From contig CAJGDJ010000005.1 of NCBI GenBank assembly GCA_904502025.1, forward strand, positions 7,158 to 71,157: a stretch of DNA of 64,000 nucleotides. The letters are read 5' to 3'. A program made the position numbers and the translations under genes. The DNA comes from an uncultured Muribaculaceae bacterium (lineage in GTDB: Bacteria; Bacteroidota; Bacteroidia; Bacteroidales; Muribaculaceae). Shown here one piece after another: positions 25,806-35,156 of this stretch. The notes beneath the pieces were generated by a model. That model was given only the letters and a program-made list of their open reading frames with translations. It made no database searches and was not told the origin of the DNA. Within the stretch, counting starts at the first letter, position 1. The number at the start of each line of letters is the position of its first letter.

Positions 25806-28800
25806 TTAGAAAGTCGCAACCAAACCGAGAGTAGCAGTAATAGGACGTGGATAAACATTGTTATCGATACCTGAGAATACTTCGGGGTCAAGACCTTTAT
25901 AATTAGTAATTACGAATGGATTTTGAACTGCACCATACAAACGCAATTTGAGTTTGTCGTTAAACAAGTCAGTCCAAGTATAACCAAGTGTGATGTTATC
26001 GCAACGAACAAAGCTTGCATCTTCAAGGAAGTAGTCGCTACGCACAAGGTTTGAGTTAGCACTTGCATCATTGAAATAGAAGTCGGTTTTCACAAGGTTG
26101 TTAAGACCATAGCGGTCAACAGTTGTGAGGTTTGATTTTGATGCAAGAACTGAGTTAAACACATAGTTGCCAAAGTTTGCACGGAGTTGGATTCCGAGGT
26201 CCCAATTTTTATAGTTAAATGTGTTATTCCAAGCAGCTGTGATTTTTGGATCACGAGAATGACGAATCACAAGGTCGTTATCATTAATTTCACCATCTTG
26301 GTTTTGGTCAACATATTGGTTTGGTAATGGGTTGCCATCTTGATCATAAACTTGCTCTAACAACATGAAAGAGTATGCCGGATAACCTGCTTTGTGAACT
26401 TGAAGAGCACCTGCATTTTCTGAAGCAGGGTTACCTGCAGCTTGGAGATAGTAAGATTGATCTTCTTCATTAGAACCTGTCAACTTAGTCAACTCATTTT
26501 TGTTCCAAGCCACGTTAATACCTGTGCTCCAAGTGAAGTTTTTAGTTACAACCGGTTTTGCACCAATGTTAGCTTCAACACCAATATTGCAAAGCTCACC
26601 AATGTTGCGATCCATGAAGTTGGTAGTAGTCATACCGGCAGGAACAGGCACGTAAGCAAGCAAGTCTTTAGTATCACGCATATAAGCTTCAATGCTTGCA
26701 GTGATGCGGTTATTCAACCATGCCATGTCGATACCCACGTTATATGTTGTGGTTTCTTCCCATTTGAGGTCTTCTTGATAAGCTTTTGGATAAAGCGGAC
26801 GAACCCATTGTTGGTCCTTTCCATCAGGAGATGGATAGTCACTCACACCCGATGAAGTAGATTGAGCATATACAGGAAGATATGCATAATATCCACCTAC
26901 AGCTTGTTGACCTGTAACACCCCAACCAAGGCGGAGCTTCAACTCATTCATTTTGTTCTTAGCCGATTCGAAGAAGCCCATTTCTGAGATTTTCCAACCA
27001 AGAGCTACTGATGGAAACAAGCCCCAACGTGTGTCGGGAGAGAAACGTGAAGTTCCGTCGTTACGTAAGTTTACTGTCAAAAGATAAGTGTTATCAAATG
27101 TATAGTTCAAACGTCCGAAGAATGAAACAAGATTTAATTGACCTCTCCAAGGCAATGGCAACTCTTGATCTTCGTAAGTGTGTCCTACACGGAATGCCGA
27201 AGCAGGATTTACTTCTAAGTCATAAAGACCGGTAACAGGATCATAAAAATTTGCCCATTCAAAGTTGCGATAACCAACAGAATTCATGAGCGTTTTGTTT
27301 GATCCATTGTAGTCAAATTGTTGCCATGAATAACCCACCATCACGTCAAGATTTGACTTGATAGCTTCAAACTCTTTCTTATAGTTAGCATAGAAGTCAA
27401 GAAGCATGTTGTGTTGCACTTCATTATGATAGTAGATTGTACCTGCACCATCAGAATAGTTGCCACGCCATGCCATAGGTGAGTTTTGAGCAGTTGTGCT
27501 AACTGTTTTGTTCTTTGACACGTCATAACCGAGGTTCAAGTTAAGATGAAGCTCAGGAAGGAAGTGAAGAGCATAATCAATTTGAAGATTACCTGTTGAA
27601 CGCAACACCTCTGCTGTGTTGTTAACGCATTCAAGCATTGCAAGAGGGTTGTTTGGAGAGTTGTCAAGAGGCTTACCTGAAGCATCGGTCAATGTAGTAT
27701 AACCACCATATATTTTGGTTTTACCATAATCGGCCATGTTATAATCAGTATAAACAGGGAGAGTTGGGTTGTAAGTAAGAGCAGCACCAACAGCTCCTTG
27801 GTCAGCCATTCGGTTTTTAATATAAGTACCATCGGCTTTTGCTTGAATAGAAAGCAAACCATTGAAGAATTTAGGAGTCAAATTGAAACCAACAGTTGTG
27901 CGGTCCATGCGTGAAGTTTCAAGAATACCATTGTTATTGGTATATGAAGCAGAAACGCGATAAGGAAGGAAGCCTACTTGACCACCTACGCTTAAGCTAT
28001 AGTCGTGAGACACTGTTGTGCGAAGCACTTCATCTTGCCAGTTAGTGTTAGCTGTTCCAAGTTGTGAAATTGCTGATTCAGTAGCAATTTGGTTCATAAC
28101 CACATCACGGAATTCATCACCACTCATCACATCCCAAGTTTTGCGAGCTGTGTTAACGTGCATATTGGCAGTGAAGTTGATTTGAGGTTTACCACTCTTA
28201 CCTTTTTTGGTAGTGATGATAATCACACCATTTGACGCACGAGAACCATAAATAGCAGTTGCCGAAGCATCTTTCAAAATGGTCATAGACTCGATATTTT
28301 CGGGAGATACCATAGTCAATGGATTAGTACCACCATAACCTTGGTCGCTCAAGGGCACACCATCAAGCACGATTAATGGGTCGTTACTTGCACTCAAAGA
28401 TGCACCACCACGAATACGAATAGTTGCACCACCTGTTGGATTACCACCATCGGTTGTAACAACCACACCGGGAGAAGCACCCACAAGCATGTCTTGAGCC
28501 GAAGTAGAGATACCTGCCTCAATTTCATCGGGTTTAATCACTGCTACAGAACCGGTAGCGTCACTTTTCTTAACGGCACCATAACCAATGGCTACGACTT
28601 CGCCAAGCACTACACTGTTCTCTTGTAGAACTACATTAATTGTGGTTTGACCATTAACGGGAACTTCTTGAGTGTGATAACCCACATACGAAATCACAAG
28701 TGTCGCATTGGGATTCACTTGAAGCGTAAAATTACCGTCAAAGTCGGTTTGTCCACCTGTGGTTGTTCCTTGAACAAGCACACTGGCACCGATGAGTGGC

Positions 28801-28928
28801 TCACCGGCGGGATCACTTACAGTCCCTGAGACTGTAATCTTCTGCGCTAAAGCAGGGAAAGAAAGGCATAGCACCATCACAAGGGCGAGCCAGGCTTTCC
28901 GATTCATTTGAAAACAAATGTTCTTCAT
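25806..28928 (-). CDS. SusC-like TonB-dependent transporter
   Basis: 1040-residue outer-membrane TonB-dependent transporter of the SusC/RagA type. After the signal peptide (WLALVMVLCLSFPALA) comes a carboxypeptidase-regulatory-like domain (VSGTVSDPAGEPLIGASVLV), a plug domain (VVAIGYGAVKKSDATGSVAVI, then IRIRGGASLSASNDPLIVLDG) and a 22-stranded barrel that ends in TLGLVATF with the terminal Phe typical of barrels. There is no N-terminal signalling extension, so no anti-sigma control is expected. The glycan is probably starch-like, given the SusE/F partners, but this is inference. No SusR, hybrid two-component system or ECF sigma factor lies nearby. Confidence 0.95.
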   Translation of the reverse strand: MKNICFQMNRKAWLALVMVLCLSFPALAQKITVSGTVSDPAGEPLIGASVLVQGTTTGGQTDFDGNFTLQVNPNATLVISYVGYHTQEVPVNGQTTINVVLQENSVVLGEVVAIGYGAVKKSDATGSVAVIKPDEIEAGISTSAQDMLVGASPGVVVTTDGGNPTGGATIRIRGGASLSASNDPLIVLDGVPLSDQGYGGTNPLTMVSPENIESMTILKDASATAIYGSRASNGVIIITTKKGKSGKPQINFTANMHVNTARKTWDVMSGDEFRDVVMNQIATESAISQLGTANTNWQDEVLRTTVSHDYSLSVGGQVGFLPYRVSASYTNNNGILETSRMDRTTVGFNLTPKFFNGLLSIQAKADGTYIKNRMADQGAVGAALTYNPTLPVYTDYNMADYGKTKIYGGYTTLTDASGKPLDNSPNNPLAMLECVNNTAEVLRSTGNLQIDYALHFLPELHLNLNLGYDVSKNKTVSTTAQNSPMAWRGNYSDGAGTIYYHNEVQHNMLLDFYANYKKEFEAIKSNLDVMVGYSWQQFDYNGSNKTLMNSVGYRNFEWANFYDPVTGLYDLEVNPASAFRVGHTYEDQELPLPWRGQLNLVSFFGRLNYTFDNTYLLTVNLRNDGTSRFSPDTRWGLFPSVALGWKISEMGFFESAKNKMNELKLRLGWGVTGQQAVGGYYAYLPVYAQSTSSGVSDYPSPDGKDQQWVRPLYPKAYQEDLKWEETTTYNVGIDMAWLNNRITASIEAYMRDTKDLLAYVPVPAGMTTTNFMDRNIGELCNIGVEANIGAKPVVTKNFTWSTGINVAWNKNELTKLTGSNEEDQSYYLQAAGNPASENAGALQVHKAGYPAYSFMLLEQVYDQDGNPLPNQYVDQNQDGEINDNDLVIRHSRDPKITAAWNNTFNYKNWDLGIQLRANFGNYVFNSVLASKSNLTTVDRYGLNNLVKTDFYFNDASANSNLVRSDYFLEDASFVRCDNITLGYTWTDLFNDKLKLRLYGAVQNPFVITNYKGLDPEVFSGIDNNVYPRPITATLGLVATF

Positions 28929-28940
28929 GCAAGAATTTTT

Positions 28941-28967
28941 TTAGTTTTACTTAGTTTTACAAAAATA
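28941..28967 (-). promoter_or_regulatory. SusC leader: -7 element and 10-base tandem repeat
   Basis: A TATTTTTG (minus strand, 28967-28960) fits the -7 element. It is followed immediately by two exact tandem copies of a 10-base unit (TTAGTTTTAC on the plus strand, 28941-28960) inside the leader before the susC ATG at 28928. No TTTG is found at the -33 distance, suggesting an activator is needed. Confidence 0.4.
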
Positions 28968-29340
28968 TTTATTAATCTCTATTTTCTTCTATACTTAATT
29001 TTTGACCATTAGACCTAATTTTTTATTGCGATTTAAGTAGCAACTGCATAAACACGACAAAGCAAGCACAATATGCCCATTGCATATTTGCTTTTTCAGC
29101 GACGTGTTATTTTGGTATCATACTCAATAAATCCTTAAAATCATGCCTATATAGGCTTTATTGCCATTTTACAACAATAAAACTATATTTTCAACCTACA
29201 AATTAAACTATAATTTTTCAAATTTGTTCACTTTTCACGGCTTAATTGTTCGCATTTTCATCAATTTAACAAATCTAAATTAAAAATCGTTTACAATTTT
29301 AACATTTCAATCCCTCTCACTAATTATCTTAATTGAAACA
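28968..29340. other. AT-rich intergenic region upstream of susC
   Basis: About 370 bases with no coding potential seen on either strand. It is AT-rich with several A/T runs and should contain the upstream control region of the sus operon. I see no clear palindrome or operator, tRNA or conserved RNA here. Confidence 0.5.
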
Positions 29341-29343
29341 ACA

Positions 29344-29373
29344 AGGGCTGTGCCTGAATTTTGACACAACCCC
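29344..29373 (-). terminator. Possible terminator of aspartate aminotransferase
   Basis: A stem of about nine pairs (29344-29352 against 29365-29373, with G-U pairs) 38 bases past the stop codon. On the minus strand only a weak TTGTTGTTT tail follows, so it may be inefficient. Confidence 0.4.
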
Positions 29374-29411
29374 ATGAGATTTCAGAAAAGATTAATATGT
29401 TCCTTTATTCT

Positions 29412-30605
29412 TTACGCAAGTTTAGCGAGAGCTTCCTTAATGCGGTGCATTGCTTCGCGAATATTATCATCGCTTGTAGCGTATGACAAACGGATATATC
29501 CGGGGAGACAAAATGCTTCACCATCAACGGTTGCCACATGTCCCTCTTCAAGAAGATACATCGCAAGGTCGGCTGCATTATTGATTACTTTGTCGCCATA
29601 TTTCTTTCCAAAGTAGCTAGACACTTCGGGGAATAGGTAGAATGCACCTTGTGGCTCATTAACTTTGATGCCCGGAATTTCGCGAGCAAGAGAAACCACG
29701 AGGTCGCGGCGGCGTTGGAAAGCTACACGCATATCCTCAACACATTGTTGCGAACCGGTGTAGGCAGCTTCAGCCGCTTTTTGAGCTACCGACGAAGCTC
29801 CTGATGTGTATTGACTTTGTAGTTTGTTGGTAGCTTTAGCAACCCAAAGAGGAGCTGCAATAAAACCTATACGCCAACCTGTCATTGCGTATGCTTTAGA
29901 CACTCCGTTTACGATGATTGTGCGATCGGCAATTTCGGGGAATGAACCGAGAGAAGTAAACTCGCCGGTAAAGTTAATATGCTCGTATATTTCATCGGCA
30001 AGAACAAGCACGTCGGGATATTTTGCAAGCACTTCAACGAGTCCTTTCAATTCGTCTTTAGTATATACACTACCTGTTGGGTTAGAAGGAGAGCAAATCA
30101 ACACCATACGTGTTTTAGGAGTGATCGCAGCTTCGAGTTGTTCGGGGGTAACTTTGAAATCTTGCTCGATAGATGCAGGAACAAGAACGTTTGTACCTTC
30201 AGCAAGCTTCACCATTTCCACATAACTCACCCATGCAGGAGTGGGGATAACCACCTCGTCTCCGGGATTGATCACACTTAAAATCACATTACAAAGCGAT
30301 TGTTTTGCCCCTCCCGACACAACAATCTGTTCGGGCGTGTAATCAAGACCGTTTTCGTTTTTTAATTTGTCGGCAATAGCTTTACGCAACGACAAATACC
30401 CGGGAACGGCCGTGTAGAATGTATAATTTTCATCGATGGCACGTTTTGCAGCCTCTTTAATATGGTCGGGCGTATTAAAGTCGGGTTCGCCAACTGAGAG
30501 GTTAATTACGTCAACGCCTTGAGCCTTAAGCTCGTTACTCTTTTGCGACATCGCTAAAGTTTGCGATGGGGAGAGCGATTGAACACGATCAGAAATGTGA
30601 GTCAT
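29412..30605 (-). CDS. Aspartate/aromatic aminotransferase (class I)
   Basis: 397-residue PLP-dependent aminotransferase of the AspC-like I-gamma branch. The N-terminal INLSVGEPDFNTPDHI, the aspartate in ADEIYEHI and the Schiff-base Lys in NGVSKAYAMTGWRIGF (about residue 238) are intact, as is the C-terminal FCLPGYIRLSYA with the substrate-binding Arg. The length is normal. It most likely interconverts aspartate and oxaloacetate, with other substrates possible. The gene is single, with a consensus promoter 36 bases upstream. Confidence 0.92.
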   Translation of the reverse strand: MTHISDRVQSLSPSQTLAMSQKSNELKAQGVDVINLSVGEPDFNTPDHIKEAAKRAIDENYTFYTAVPGYLSLRKAIADKLKNENGLDYTPEQIVVSGGAKQSLCNVILSVINPGDEVVIPTPAWVSYVEMVKLAEGTNVLVPASIEQDFKVTPEQLEAAITPKTRMVLICSPSNPTGSVYTKDELKGLVEVLAKYPDVLVLADEIYEHINFTGEFTSLGSFPEIADRTIIVNGVSKAYAMTGWRIGFIAAPLWVAKATNKLQSQYTSGASSVAQKAAEAAYTGSQQCVEDMRVAFQRRRDLVVSLAREIPGIKVNEPQGAFYLFPEVSSYFGKKYGDKVINNAADLAMYLLEEGHVATVDGEAFCLPGYIRLSYATSDDNIREAMHRIKEALAKLA

Positions 30606-30640
30606 TTTCTAAGTTGATTTACTGATTTATATTACTAATG

Positions 30641-30671
30641 CAAAGATAATATAAAGAATTGATACCCCAAA
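30641..30671 (-). promoter_or_regulatory. Promoter for aspartate aminotransferase
   Basis: TTTG at 30671-30668, a 19-base spacer and TATCTTTG at 30648-30641 on the minus strand. Transcription would begin near 30636, about 30 bases upstream of the ATG. The TTTG abuts the dispersed repeat R1. Confidence 0.7.
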
Positions 30672-30979
30672 GAGTGAAACAATATTTATCTGAGACAATT
30701 GAAAATACCCGACAATCTCAACATCTTTCCGGGCATTGCCTCTTTGAGTCAGTACCCGGCTACGCAAAAAGCATTACCTTCGGCAATACCGTTAGCCTTT
30801 TATATTCTTTAAATCACGACATTTACACCATTCTCGTCCTCCGGACGGCTTGGCGAGGAGGATTGATTATTTCCTTTCCTGGGGTATCGCTTCGCTCAAC
30901 CCTCGGTTATTATAGACGCTACGCTCTCCCGTGCTTCGCACGCATTTGCCCTTGAAAATGCTTTATCGGACACCAATAA
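30672..30979. repeat. Dispersed intergenic repeat, copy R1
   Basis: About 300 bases of non-coding, hairpin-rich DNA. The stretch 30811-30979 is about 90% identical by eye to 55077-55244 (R2), including CGTCCTCCGGACG, GTGCTTCGCAC and a terminal TTTATCGGACACCAATAA. Short GC-rich arms (CCGGGC/CCCGG near 30739 and 30758) resemble R3. Nothing coding is visible. The remaining bases to about 31090 hold no recognised feature. Confidence 0.75.
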
Positions 30980-31092
30980 TATTCTTTCTATTAAAATCCA
31001 AAAACAGAAAGAATGTGCAGTGGTCCCCTAATACAGAGGAGGAATATTTGCTCATGAGAGCTTAGCAGTGCTCTCTTGTTTTTAGGGAGTAT

Positions 31093-31141
31093 CGTCTTTA
31101 GCGACCTTAAAGTCTTTAGTGACCTTAACGACTCTAAAGAC
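31093..31141. repeat. 9-base tandem repeat array T1
   Basis: Five imperfect units of 9 bases (consensus TAAAGACCT on the plus strand) lie downstream of the terminator of the amidase gene. Related arrays occur at 58101-58163 and 62680-62711, each just past an equivalent terminator. Confidence 0.75.
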
Positions 31142-31156
31142 CACAACGCCGAGAGT

Positions 31157-31195
31157 AAAAAAACTAAGCGAGCAACCCTTATGGATTGCTCGCTT
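31157..31195 (-). terminator. Terminator of amidase operon
   Basis: A 13-pair stem on the minus strand (one U-G pair; arms 31066+100 region: 31166-31178 and 31183-31195) followed by AG and seven T. The stem is conserved in sequence with 58181-58216 and 62727-62762, while the loop differs. Confidence 0.9.
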
Positions 31196-31204
31196 TTATT
31201 GATT

Positions 31205-31226
31205 TATAGTAACTATATTTACTATA
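31205..31226. repeat. 3' UTR palindrome, copy 1
   Basis: TATAGTAA and TTACTATA flank a 6-base spacer. In the two other cassettes the arms read TATAGGAA and TTCCTATA; the paired change keeps the stem. Confidence 0.7.
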
Positions 31227-31241
31227 GTTATCTATTTACAA

Positions 31242-34200
31242 TTACTTAACGTAAACTTTAGATACTTTGTTGCCTTGGCGTTTGATGAAGATACCATTAG
31301 ATGGTTCAACAACTTTCACACCTTGGAGGTTGTAGTATTCAACAGGAGCTTCTACTTCTTCCATTTCTTCAACTACGATATCTTTAACACCGCTTTGTTT
31401 AGGTTCAACAGCGAAGCAGAGTTTTTCAGCAACTGTTCCAGGAACATAGTGGTAGATGTAAACTGAGTAGTCGTTGTTAGGAACTGCGATGATGCTACCC
31501 ATACAAGCACCAAGACCTGCTTTTTGACCTTCAGTCCATGTAGCTACGCAAGTACCTTCTTCGTCATAGATTGCGAAGTTAGAACCACGAGTACCAGTTG
31601 TACCGTCAGTTGTTACAGGCATGATAAAGTATTTTTTGCCATAGAGTTCGAACCAGTCGAAACCTTCAACTGATGCGTTAGCAGTAGTATAGCTACCAGA
31701 AGCAGCACCAAATGTCCAAGCTTTAACCATATCTGAGTTGTCATCGTTCCAAGCAAATACTGAACCTGGAGTACCACGAGAACGCATAATGAATGCATTT
31801 GAAAGGTCGCCATTGTCGTCCATAAGAGCGTCGATTTCAGCAACAGTTTCGAATGCAGGTTGAGGACAGCAAGAAGTTGTCAAACCAACACCTGCGATAG
31901 CATTAGTAACTTGAGTGTATTCAGTATCTACAGCACCATTCTTAATCTTAACAACAAGAACAGAAGTACCACCGTTAGGAACGATGAATGCATAACCACC
32001 TTCGTTTGAAAGCATGTTACCACGGATGCGGCCTAATTGGTCAGTACGAGCAGGAGTGTAACCTTCGATAGCGCTCAAGTCAATTTTGTAAGTTGATTTG
32101 AGGTCAGCAGAGATTACTGCGAAGTTCTTACCTGAAGCAACACCAGAGAAACCAGTTGATACGAGGAAGTTACCAGCATCGTCACAACCGATAGCAGTTG
32201 AGATAGTTTGACCGTAGTATTCTTTAAGAGCAGCTGAAGGATCGTAGTAAGTGTTATTACCTGTAGCTGTTACTTGTACGAGCAAGTTAGTTGATTTATC
32301 AGTTACGATAATCTTGTCGTTAGAAACAGCTGCGAAACGGAGTTCACCACCAGCAGCAGTACCAGGAACACTTGAAGTGTTTTGCCATACTTTAGTAAGA
32401 CCTGTAGGAATAGCAGCTTCAGCAGTACCCTTAACAGCGATAGTCTTAGTTGCAGCACCTGCAGAAGTCAATGTGATAGTTGCATTGTGGCTACCGGCAG
32501 CAGATGGTTTGTAAGTAACAGTAATGTCACCACCGTCAGTACCAAGAGAAGTCTTATCGATAGAGAATGTAGAACTACCGGCAAGAGCAACAGAGATATT
32601 GCCGGTGAGCAATTCACCACCGATAGAAATCTTTTGAGAAGCAGATTTACCTTCAACAGCTGTCAATGTTACTTCAGCAGGAGCAGTGATTTCAGGAACT
32701 TTTTCGTAAGTGTAAGTAGGAACTGTACCATTTTTGTAGTAAGCGATACCTTGGTTGTGAATCAATACCCACATTTCAACACCTTTGTCTCCGTTTACGT
32801 TAACACAGATGCTTGAAGAAAGAGTAGTGTTACGAGTTTTAGAACTCATACCAGCTGATGGATAGCTACCTGAGTTCTTAAGACCTTCAACAGCCCAACC
32901 ACCGCTACCATCGATGAGGATAGCACGACCACCGAGAAGAGTAGTAGTTTTGATTTCGTCAGCAGTAGCAGCAGAACCGGCTTTAGTTACAGCTTGATAG
33001 TCAGTTGCAAATGCATATTTGTTACCTTTGAATGTGAAAGGAACGAAGTCGTTACCACAACCATGGAATGCAGCTTCGATGTTGAATGCTGTCAATGGAA
33101 GAGAAGTAGTCAATTGACCATTACCAGTGATTTGTGATGGCAAGTATTGTTGACCACATACCCAGTAGTTGTTACCTTCAGGAATAGCACGAGGAGACAT
33201 ACCGATGATGAAACCGTCGATATCAGCAACTACAGGAGTTTTTGATGCAGTACCATTAGAAAGAGCATAAGTAACAAGTGAGTTACAGTTGCCGTTCTTA
33301 GTGTTACCATCAGCATCTTTATAATCACGAGTTTGTTGAGCTAAGTAAACGAGTTTACCGCTTGTCAAGTTACCTTGAACTTCGATAGCGTCACCAATAC
33401 GAGTCATACCACCGAGGTCGGTAGTTTCAAGAAGTACGCGAGGAGCAGCATCATCATTATCCCAAATGTAAACTTTGAGAGTTTTCATTGTTTCATTAGT
33501 TGCCAATGCGATGTTAGTACCGATGATTTTACCATCAACGTAAGCAACGTCAACAAGTTTCAATGCACCACCTTCAACACCTGTCATGTTAAGGTCTTTG
33601 ATGTGTTCAGCAGTTTGAGCTTTGATAACTTTCACAACACCATTAGCAGCATCAACTACATAAAGTTTACCGTCGCCAAATGCCATGTTACGATAGTTAG
33701 TCCAGTTAGCCATCCAAGTAGCTTTCTTGTTAGAATTTTCAGAGTAGTTCCATCCTTCAGTGAACTTCAATGGAGGGTTCTTAGCTGTACCGGTTACAAC
33801 CATAGAAGCTTTGTGAGTTCCACTTACGAATGAGATAGTAGTAGAGTGTGACCCAGCTGATTGAGGTTTGTAAGTAACTTCAAATGTACCACCTGATGTG
33901 CCGAGAGAAGTTTTGTTGATAGAGAAGTTAGTGTTATCGCTATTTGAGATAGTGATGTTAGCAGAAAGTGAAGTACCTGTTACAGTAATAGTTTTAGCAG
34001 AAGTGTTACCTACAGCAGTTTCACCGAAGCCAGTAGAAGTTGGATTCAATGAGATACCAGTGTCAACACCTTCGCTCATGTTAATATCGTTTTGAGTTGC
34101 AACATTGTTAGAAACAGATACTGTTTTAGTTACAGTTTTGTAACCTGATTTCTTAAATGTAAGAGTATATGTACCAGCAGGAACGAAGAATGCATATACA

Positions 34201-35153
34201 CCATTACATTTAGCACCAGTAGTTACAGTTTGGTTAAGATTATTACCACTCAATGTTACAGTTACGTCGTTCAATGCGAGGTAAGAGTCACGGCCACGAG
34301 TTGTGTAGTTAGAGTAACCACAACCTTTAGAAGTGTCGCGAACGTCACCCACGATACAGCCAGGAAGTTGACCAGAACCACCAGGAGCAGTCAAACGTGC
34401 AACAGCGATTTGCCATGCAAGGAATTTGTTATAGAGTGAAGATTTGAAACGCAATGATTCAGGACGGTAGTCGTGGAACCAAGTTTCAACCAAGTAACCG
34501 GGTTGAGTGTTTGTACGAAGCACACCATAGTGCCATCCCATCAAGTCGTAGTCGGCCATTGAACGAGGTGTTCCGTAAGTATATTCTGACAAACAACCAT
34601 TTTTATAGTTGTTATAAGAGTCCCAATATGCCATACGTTCTGAACCACCAATGTGGTTAGAAGAGTTTTGACCTTTATAAAGAGCTACGTGGTAATTAGC
34701 ACTTGCATTAGCACCGTTAGAGTGCATAGAGATGAAGTAACCACCATAAGAAGATGAATAAGTAGCGATTGAAGTCAAGTTCAAGTCAGAAGAAGATGTG
34801 TTAGTTGTACGAGACATCTTAACAGTACCACCATTCTTTTCCAAGAATTTTTGCATGTGGAATGCACGGTCGAGGTTACCTTCTGATTCATAGAAATATT
34901 CACCACCTGAAAGCAATGGCATTGGAGTAGGACGGTCGTCTGATTCGAAACCACCGTGACCTGCGTTCACATACCATTTACCACTCTTATTATAGTTAGA
35001 ACTTATTGATGTATTTCCGTTCTTGTAGTTAGCAGGAGAAGAAAGCGCATAAGTTCCAGTATAGTTTGATGCTACATCATAAGCATAAGTGACAGCGTCG
35101 GCACCAAAAGCAACGCCAGCCATTAATAATGCTGAAATTAATATCTTTTTCAT
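31242..35153 (-). CDS. Secreted N-acetylmuramoyl-L-alanine amidase, multi-domain
   Basis: 1303-residue secreted protein. After a signal peptide comes an Amidase_3 domain: Zn ligands H66 (NAGHGG), E91 (ESEGN) and H144 (ISMHSNGA), and catalytic E224 (LVETWFH), all present. A carboxypeptidase-regulatory-like domain (about 265-360) and two related Ig-like modules (about 365-460 and 835-925, both with INKTSLGTSGG/IDKTSLGTDGG) follow. Two propeller-like blocks alternate with them. It ends in YYNLQGVKVVEPSNGIFIK, a shortened T9SS-type tail. It should cleave the amide bond between muramic acid and peptide in peptidoglycan, possibly of other bacteria or host-released fragments. It lies three bases after the PD40 gene. 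Confidence 0.85.
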   Translation of the reverse strand: MKKILISALLMAGVAFGADAVTYAYDVASNYTGTYALSSPANYKNGNTSISSNYNKSGKWYVNAGHGGFESDDRPTPMPLLSGGEYFYESEGNLDRAFHMQKFLEKNGGTVKMSRTTNTSSSDLNLTSIATYSSSYGGYFISMHSNGANASANYHVALYKGQNSSNHIGGSERMAYWDSYNNYKNGCLSEYTYGTPRSMADYDLMGWHYGVLRTNTQPGYLVETWFHDYRPESLRFKSSLYNKFLAWQIAVARLTAPGGSGQLPGCIVGDVRDTSKGCGYSNYTTRGRDSYLALNDVTVTLSGNNLNQTVTTGAKCNGVYAFFVPAGTYTLTFKKSGYKTVTKTVSVSNNVATQNDINMSEGVDTGISLNPTSTGFGETAVGNTSAKTITVTGTSLSANITISNSDNTNFSINKTSLGTSGGTFEVTYKPQSAGSHSTTISFVSGTHKASMVVTGTAKNPPLKFTEGWNYSENSNKKATWMANWTNYRNMAFGDGKLYVVDAANGVVKVIKAQTAEHIKDLNMTGVEGGALKLVDVAYVDGKIIGTNIALATNETMKTLKVYIWDNDDAAPRVLLETTDLGGMTRIGDAIEVQGNLTSGKLVYLAQQTRDYKDADGNTKNGNCNSLVTYALSNGTASKTPVVADIDGFIIGMSPRAIPEGNNYWVCGQQYLPSQITGNGQLTTSLPLTAFNIEAAFHGCGNDFVPFTFKGNKYAFATDYQAVTKAGSAATADEIKTTTLLGGRAILIDGSGGWAVEGLKNSGSYPSAGMSSKTRNTTLSSSICVNVNGDKGVEMWVLIHNQGIAYYKNGTVPTYTYEKVPEITAPAEVTLTAVEGKSASQKISIGGELLTGNISVALAGSSTFSIDKTSLGTDGGDITVTYKPSAAGSHNATITLTSAGAATKTIAVKGTAEAAIPTGLTKVWQNTSSVPGTAAGGELRFAAVSNDKIIVTDKSTNLLVQVTATGNNTYYDPSAALKEYYGQTISTAIGCDDAGNFLVSTGFSGVASGKNFAVISADLKSTYKIDLSAIEGYTPARTDQLGRIRGNMLSNEGGYAFIVPNGGTSVLVVKIKNGAVDTEYTQVTNAIAGVGLTTSCCPQPAFETVAEIDALMDDNGDLSNAFIMRSRGTPGSVFAWNDDNSDMVKAWTFGAASGSYTTANASVEGFDWFELYGKKYFIMPVTTDGTTGTRGSNFAIYDEEGTCVATWTEGQKAGLGACMGSIIAVPNNDYSVYIYHYVPGTVAEKLCFAVEPKQSGVKDIVVEEMEEVEAPVEYYNLQGVKVVEPSNGIFIKRQGNKVSKVYVK

Positions 35154-35156
35154 GGC

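Noticed and set aside
30672..30979. Repeat R1 considered as an insertion sequence
   Set aside because: No transposase-like frame, no long terminal inverted repeats and no clear target duplication were seen.
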